Positions 59,605-64,000 of a stretch of 64,000 nt of DNA are shown in pieces. The stretch comes from Tenodera sinensis. Its lineage: Eukaryota; Arthropoda; Insecta; Mantodea; Mantidae. The notes under the pieces are model-generated. The model ran no database searches. It had not been told where the DNA came from and saw only the letters and a program-made list of their open reading frames with translations. The stretch is taken from contig CM060965.1 in assembly GCA_030765045.1 (NCBI GenBank), forward strand, positions 154,166,374 through 154,230,373. The letters run 5' to 3'. The position numbers and the translations under genes were made by a program. The stretch's first letter is position 1; every line of letters begins with the position of its first letter.

Positions 59605-60296
59605 TATTCGATTACTACACAATGCATTCAATTATTATACAATACATATCCAGTTATTGTACAATATACCCGGTTATCATATCACATGTGTTGTTATTAT
59701 ACAATACACTTTTAGTCATTATGCAGTACATATCCAGTTATTGTACAACACATTTGATTACTACACAACATGTCCAATTATCATACAATACATATTTAGT
59801 TATTGCACAATATATCCTGCTATCATGACACATATGTGTTCTGTTTTAATGCAATACATATTCAGTTATTACACAATGCACATTCAGTTTTTGCATAAAG
59901 CATTTAGTTATTACTCAACATATTTAGTTATTACACAATATATCCAGTTATCATATCATATATGTTGTTATTATACAACACACCTTCAGTCATTATACAA
60001 TACATATTCAGTTATTGTATAACACATTTGAATACTGTACAACATGTCCAATCATTACACAATACATATTCAGTTATTGTACAACATATCCTGCTATCAC
60101 ATCACATATGTTCTGTTATTATGCAATACATATTCAGCTATTACACAATACACATCCAGTTTTGGCATAAAGCATTTAGTTATTACTCAATATATTCAGT
60201 TATTGTACAATATATCCAGTTATCATACAATACATATTCAGTTATTGTACAACACATATTCAGTTCTTATACAACACATACTCAGTTATTGTACAT
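59605..60296. repeat. Higher-order tandem array, 274-bp period of about 23-bp monomers
   Basis: Monomers resemble CAGTTATTGTACAACACATA and average about 22.8 bp, so about 12 make one higher-order unit. Landmarks repeat exactly 274 bp apart: TTGTTATTAT at 59691 and 59965, ACAACATG at 59765 and 60039, TCCTGC at 59815 and 60089. About 2.5 higher-order units are present. The frames read through it are repeat artefacts. Confidence 0.85.
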
Positions 60297-61254
60297 TTGA
60301 CATTGACACAAATATAATTTAAGTGTTTCATGTGGTTTTTTTTGACTTGTATTCTTTGCTATGAGGAGAGAAAAACAGGATACAAATTTTGAGCTAATAA
60401 TTATGATCATATTTATGGCAATATTTTATTCAGTTTTTCGCCTTCTTTGTCTTACAAACTTATGTATAGGCAGGTTATTGAGTTGGTTCTTAAACTTTGA
60501 TGTTACTAATGGTACTAATTTTCTTGATTGGGTTATTATTCATTGTTGTTTGGTTCAACATTTCTTCGAGCTTATCATTGGCTATATTCATCTCAATTCA
60601 TGGGCATTGTTTTTCTGGTTATGGTTTTCCTTACTTCACTAATTGTCATTTCTTCGTCTCTTATTTTTATAAGAGAAAACTTCTATACTTACAATTATTC
60701 TGTAATTGTATTATTTTTCTTCTCCATTTACCCTCGACATCTTTGTGTCGGAATATTATATCTTTTTCATCATAATTGATTCATTTTTATTTTTGTCCCT
60801 GACATCCTTATGTCAAAAACATATTATCTTCCGTCGCTATGATTCATTTATTTAATGACAATCAGTGTCCTCATCTGTCTTTGTTGACAATGCTCTTTGT
60901 GGTCGATATAGCCAATGACTATGTTGATTTTCTTCCTTGTTGTAATCCTATTTTGAATATAATTTTCTATAAGTAACCCATCAAAATTGTTATCTTCTTT
61001 CATCTCTATTATTCCTGCCTTACACATTTGTTGACAAAGGCTATTTGGTTCTTTCCTTGTATGGCTTCAATTTATTTTTATGGTATCTTCCTACCAACTT
61101 GCCATTTGTATTCTGTAGCTCATATGTGTGGTCACCCAGCTGTTTCGTTATGACCAGTGGTTCCATCTCTCTCTTCGTGTAGCCATCATGGTGTCGATGT
61201 CAATTGTAAGTTGCCGAGATTTTGTTGTTTGTCATCCACTAGGTTGGGACGAAC
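60297..61254 (-). other. Internal region of the LTR element downstream of gag, non-coding
   Basis: About 0.96 kb follows the gag stop in element sense. No frame with protease, RT or integrase motifs exists. A short LINE-like phrase on the minus strand near 60700-60640 (TISEVRKTIT) is too weak to call. Confidence 0.55.
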
Positions 61255-63381
61255 TTAGTTGTTATAATTTCCCTGAGTGTTGGTGGTGGTTGTCGTTTCT
61301 GTATTCTGTGCAGTATCTGCCCTATTTGGCACATCTTCTTCTACTTCCTGCTGTCTTGTGTTGTTAGTGTACCATTGGTCTCTGCCCCTTTGGCGTGAAC
61401 CTCTGTCGTATGACGGTCTGTGGTTGTTCAAGTGTTCCCTACTGAATCGTATGTGATTCACTTGATGGGTATGGTCTCCTGGTCTTCCACGATCATATGT
61501 ATATGTTTGGTGTCTCGTTTCACCCCTCGGTATTGTGTCGTGGTACCGCTGTCTTGTGTTCTCCATCCTCTCGCCATGATTATGTGGTTGTGGGAAATGG
61601 TGTGCCCCTCTCCCCCTTTCATGGGTACTCCTAGTATTTGTATTTTCTCCTTCGCTTTGGTTGTTCGTAGCCGTGTTTCGGTTTAGGATGGGTGAGTTAG
61701 GGTGACCGTTCCTATGTCTATGTTCATTAGGTCGACCATTTTGTGTTTCGAAGGCTGTCAGCAGTTCTATCATATCTGCAAAATCTACCGGCCTTGCAAC
61801 AATTAATCCTGTTCTCACTGTGTCTGGGAAATGTCTCGTTATGCTGGCAATTAGTTCTGCCTCCGACAAGTTAGGGTCTAATAGCTTTCCTTTGTTGGCT
61901 ACTTTCATGAAATAGTCGACTAATGACAATCCTTTGGCTGGATCGTATCTACCTGTCGCTAGCTCTACCCTAGTTTGGTTTTGTTTAGCTGGGCCCCAAT
62001 ATCTTGATAGGAATAAATTTCTGAATGAGCTATAAGACTCGTGACCAGCTAGTGTTAACCTGAGCCATTCTAATGCCTTGTTTTTTAAGCTTTTCTTAAT
62101 TATCATCATCCTAAGCTCGTTTGGTATCCTTTTCACTTTAAAGTATTCCTCCATCTCTTTAACAAAGAGTTTTGGATCGTCTCCCTTCTCCTCGTCAAAT
62201 GTAGGTGGTGTAATTTCATGCAATATGCTGTTGGTGTAACATGTGTTATGTGTTGTGTCATTGTTTGGTTGTGAACCCCTTTCTCTGTATGGTGAGTCAA
62301 CATTTTGTACATTACTCAAGTAACTCTCATCTTGTACATTACTTACATCTAAATCATCTTGTCTTTGTAATGCCTTCACAACATCATTTACATTAGCCAA
62401 ATTTTCTTTCCCTTTTTTCATTTCTTCACAAATTGATTTTAAATCGTTCTTTATTTCTAAGTGGCTTTGTTTCATATCATTTATAGCATCCTGTTGTGAA
62501 AGCATCACATCATTCATTGTCTTAATTTTAGGAATTACAATTTGTTCTACAGTTTCATTAATAATGTCTTTCTTTACTACCTCCATCTCTTTCCTTAATT
62601 CCTCAGTTATTTCTGCTTTTACATTTGTTATCTTACAGTCTACACTTGTGTTACATTCTGTTATTTCATCCCTACATTTAGCAATTTCTTCTTCTAACAC
62701 AATTTTATTTTCCCTCATCTCTGATTCTATCTTTCCCATCCTATCTCCTACAATTTCTATCCTAGCTTCTAAGGCTTCCTTTGTTTCATTTAAGTTTTTA
62801 TGTACTAATTTTAAATTAGTTTCCATTACTTTCATATTTTCTTTACACTCCTGTCTTCCTAATTCTATTTTCTGTTCTAGGTTCTGTCTACCTAATTCCA
62901 TTTGCTGTTCTAAGTTCTGTCTACCTAATTCCATTTTCTGTTCTAAGTCTTTTCTCACTTCCTCCATTTTCTGTTCTATTTCTTTTTTATTATTTTCCAA
63001 GTCCTCTCTCACTCCCTCTATTTTCTGACCTAATTCTACTTTGTTTTGTTCCAGTTTTTGTTCTATACTCTGACCTAAACTTTGTTCTATATCCTGTTTC
63101 AATTCTATGTTATTTTGTTCCATTTTCTGACCTAATTCTACCTTGTTTTGTTCCAGTTTCTGACCTAAACTTTGTTCTAGTCTTTCAAACATCAACATCA
63201 TTAACCTTTGGTCTTTACTTATTTCCGCCTGTTCACCTTCTAATCCTTCCTGATAATTAGGCCTATCTGCCCCTTCCCCCACTCCTGTTTCTATCTCTTT
63301 TTGCGACATTTTAATTCCTTTATCTAATTCACTTAATGTTGAAAGTCCTGTCACTTTTCCACTTCTTAAAAACATGCACAA
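61255..63381 (-). CDS. gag: Gag polyprotein of the LTR retrotransposon, intact
   Basis: This 708-residue capsid protein would assemble particles and package element RNA. Residues about 51-345 are a long charged coiled coil rich in EQK, including near-perfect 11-residue repeats (LEQKMELGRQN three times, residues 147-178). Residues about 386-548 fit the Retrotrans_gag fold: PPTFDEEKGDDPKLFVKEME at the start, LEWLRLTL, then FRNLFLSRYWGPAKQNQ and LVDYFMKVANKGKLLDPNLS. Residues 549-708 are a basic, Asn/His/Arg/Gly-rich tail (RGRGAHH, DRGSRQRGRDQW) with no CCHC zinc knuckle, so RNA binding probably uses this RG-rich tail. The frame has no stop or frameshift. The start at 63381 is the first ATG; MSQKEIETG at residue 25 is a possible alternative. 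The plus-strand frames across it are shadows. The antisense frame at 62564-63028 reflects its low complexity. Confidence 0.85.
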   Translation of the reverse strand: MCMFLRSGKVTGLSTLSELDKGIKMSQKEIETGVGEGADRPNYQEGLEGEQAEISKDQRLMMLMFERLEQSLGQKLEQNKVELGQKMEQNNIELKQDIEQSLGQSIEQKLEQNKVELGQKIEGVREDLENNKKEIEQKMEEVRKDLEQKMELGRQNLEQQMELGRQNLEQKIELGRQECKENMKVMETNLKLVHKNLNETKEALEARIEIVGDRMGKIESEMRENKIVLEEEIAKCRDEITECNTSVDCKITNVKAEITEELRKEMEVVKKDIINETVEQIVIPKIKTMNDVMLSQQDAINDMKQSHLEIKNDLKSICEEMKKGKENLANVNDVVKALQRQDDLDVSNVQDESYLSNVQNVDSPYRERGSQPNNDTTHNTCYTNSILHEITPPTFDEEKGDDPKLFVKEMEEYFKVKRIPNELRMMIIKKSLKNKALEWLRLTLAGHESYSSFRNLFLSRYWGPAKQNQTRVELATGRYDPAKGLSLVDYFMKVANKGKLLDPNLSEAELIASITRHFPDTVRTGLIVARPVDFADMIELLTAFETQNGRPNEHRHRNGHPNSPILNRNTATNNQSEGENTNTRSTHERGRGAHHFPQPHNHGERMENTRQRYHDTIPRGETRHQTYTYDRGRPGDHTHQVNHIRFSREHLNNHRPSYDRGSRQRGRDQWYTNNTRQQEVEEDVPNRADTAQNTETTTTTNTQGNYNN

Positions 63382-63633
63382 TGAGAATAAAATAAAGAAA
63401 CAAAAAATTTCGATCCTACTTTCTTTTCTGCTGGTTCTTCGTCCGGTTATTTACGTCTCCTGGGTAGTTGGCTTCGCTAGATGATCTCCGGTGTTTTTCC
63501 CTCGTTGATTCTCCGTGTATCGATGTTTTGTTGATATCAGACGATGGTCTAATGGCGTCTTTCTCCTTCACGATAAGATAGCGTTCTTTTGGTGTTAGCA
63601 CTTCGCACTCTCAATTTTGCATTCCACTCCAAA
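63382..63633 (-). other. Leader between primer site and gag
   Basis: About 250 bp of untranslated leader in element sense. It would hold a packaging signal if the element is mobilised in trans; I cannot see a specific motif. Confidence 0.5.
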
Positions 63634-63656
63634 TTCGAGCCCCACGTTGGGCGCCA
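63634..63656 (-). promoter_or_regulatory. Primer binding site for tRNA-Lys(CUU)
   Basis: On the minus strand it begins TGGCGCCCAACGTGGGGC, two bases after the LTR end. The plus strand reads GCCCCACGTTGGGCGCCA, the 3' end of insect tRNA-Lys(CUU) with its CCA as I remember it. The match continues into the T-loop (TTCGA) for a total of 23 nt, longer than the usual 18. Confidence 0.85.
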
Positions 63657-63658
63657 TT

Positions 63659-64000
63659 TGTGGCGGGGGTTTCTTTAAAAGAAGGTTATCACATATTAGC
63701 GTGAATATAGCAGCAAATGGAGCACTGTTTTTGCTGAAAGGTGTAAAGTTTGTTGGAGCAGATGCCACTTTTATCATCAGGGGATGTGGTCGTGGAGTGG
63801 AATGCATAAATTCAACGTACTTTTATTATAAACACATTTATTCGCTTTATATACACTTTACATCACTTTTCCAGTTGGTTAATAACTTTTAAATTGGATA
63901 GCGTCCATGCTGGCTAGAAGTTTGTGTAATTCACATTTTCACACGCCATCAACAATTATACGTCTTTACACTTTGAAGTCATAGACGCTAATGAAAGTAG
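63659..64000 (-). repeat. 5' LTR, partial (cut by window end)
   Basis: The 342 bp visible are identical to 58844-59185, at a constant offset of 4,815 bp. The remaining 275 bp or so should lie beyond the window. Confidence 0.9.

Larger units (their letters stand above)
58844..64000 (-). mobile_element. Young gag-only LTR retrotransposon (Gypsy-type)
   Basis: Read on the minus strand, the order is: 5' LTR (cut by the window edge), 2-nt gap, primer site for tRNA-Lys, leader, intact gag, about 0.95 kb without coding content, a 0.7-kb tandem array, a 26-nt A-run, a polypurine tract and the 3' LTR. The two LTRs are identical over all 342 bp that can be compared, so insertion was recent. No protease, reverse transcriptase, RNase H or integrase motif was found, so the element must depend on a pol-bearing relative (a TR-GAG-type design). 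Predicted full length is about 5.4 kb. The outer right boundary and the target duplication are outside the window. Confidence 0.85.

Noticed and set aside
59446..60322. Several overlapping frames rich in Tyr, Ile and Val
   Set aside because: Readings of the 23-bp monomer array.
60480..60750. Minus-strand phrase resembling a LINE RT segment (EMTISEVRKTI, later ANDKLEEMLNQ)
   Set aside because: Too short and interrupted by stops; could not be extended into a convincing RT domain.
61420..63028. Plus-strand frames over the gag region (61420-61686 and 62564-63028)
   Set aside because: Antisense shadows of the gag coding sequence.

Overview
This is a eukaryotic, AT-rich, repeat-dominated window. 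The style of the repeats points to an arthropod, most likely an insect: I-group LINEs, tRNA-headed SINEs, hAT and pogo DNA transposons, a Gypsy-type LTR element primed by tRNA-Lys, and long GT, AT and AAT microsatellites. My impression is a large cockroach-like (blattodean) genome, but that is inference only. There are no operons, no CRISPR arrays and no prokaryotic genes. Almost every long open frame is transposon-derived or a microsatellite artefact. The best host-gene candidate is one short exon (55974-56140) that looks like the first coding exon of a class A GPCR.

Layout. 1-1119 is the right end of a Charlie-type hAT element. 1189-8039 is a copy of an abundant family, called HX here, split by a full-length but dead 6 kb I-group LINE with an 11-bp target duplication. 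8040-16755 is mostly unassigned AT-rich DNA with HX copies and SINEs. 16756-28300 holds HX copies (two of them head to head), a (CA)n-tailed SINE and a 59-bp micro-LINE insertion. 28301-30593 holds a hAT MITE, a solo LTR and a SINE, all but the SINE with clean target duplications. 31826-32317 is a roughly 125-bp tandem repeat resembling the HX 3' end. 36800-39885 is a cluster of rearranged HX pieces and a LINE fragment interrupted by a SINE. 40573-43532 holds two hAT remnants around an inverted HX copy. 45238-46452 is an inverted HX copy with inserts. 47229-48410 is a long AAT array and a LINE remnant. 49745-55006 holds three HX copies, one carrying a micro-LINE and one carrying a 1.85 kb pogo/Tigger element. 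55462-56140 is an ATT array followed by the GPCR-like exon. 58844-64000 is a very young LTR retrotransposon on the minus strand.

The two most interesting systems are these. First, the minus-strand LTR element has identical LTRs over the 342 bp visible, an intact 708-codon gag with a long coiled coil, a 23-nt tRNA-Lys primer site and a polypurine tract, but no pol. A 274-bp higher-order tandem array lies where pol would normally be, so this is probably a gag-only element driven in trans. Second, HX has about 16 copies with sub-terminal inverted repeats, an internal GT microsatellite, a 3' hairpin and T-rich edges. It forms tandem and fold-back arrays and appears to have seeded a satellite. This resembles Helentron-type non-autonomous (HINE/DINE-like) elements. 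Because HX copies are so similar, they give paralogous empty sites that prove several later insertions.
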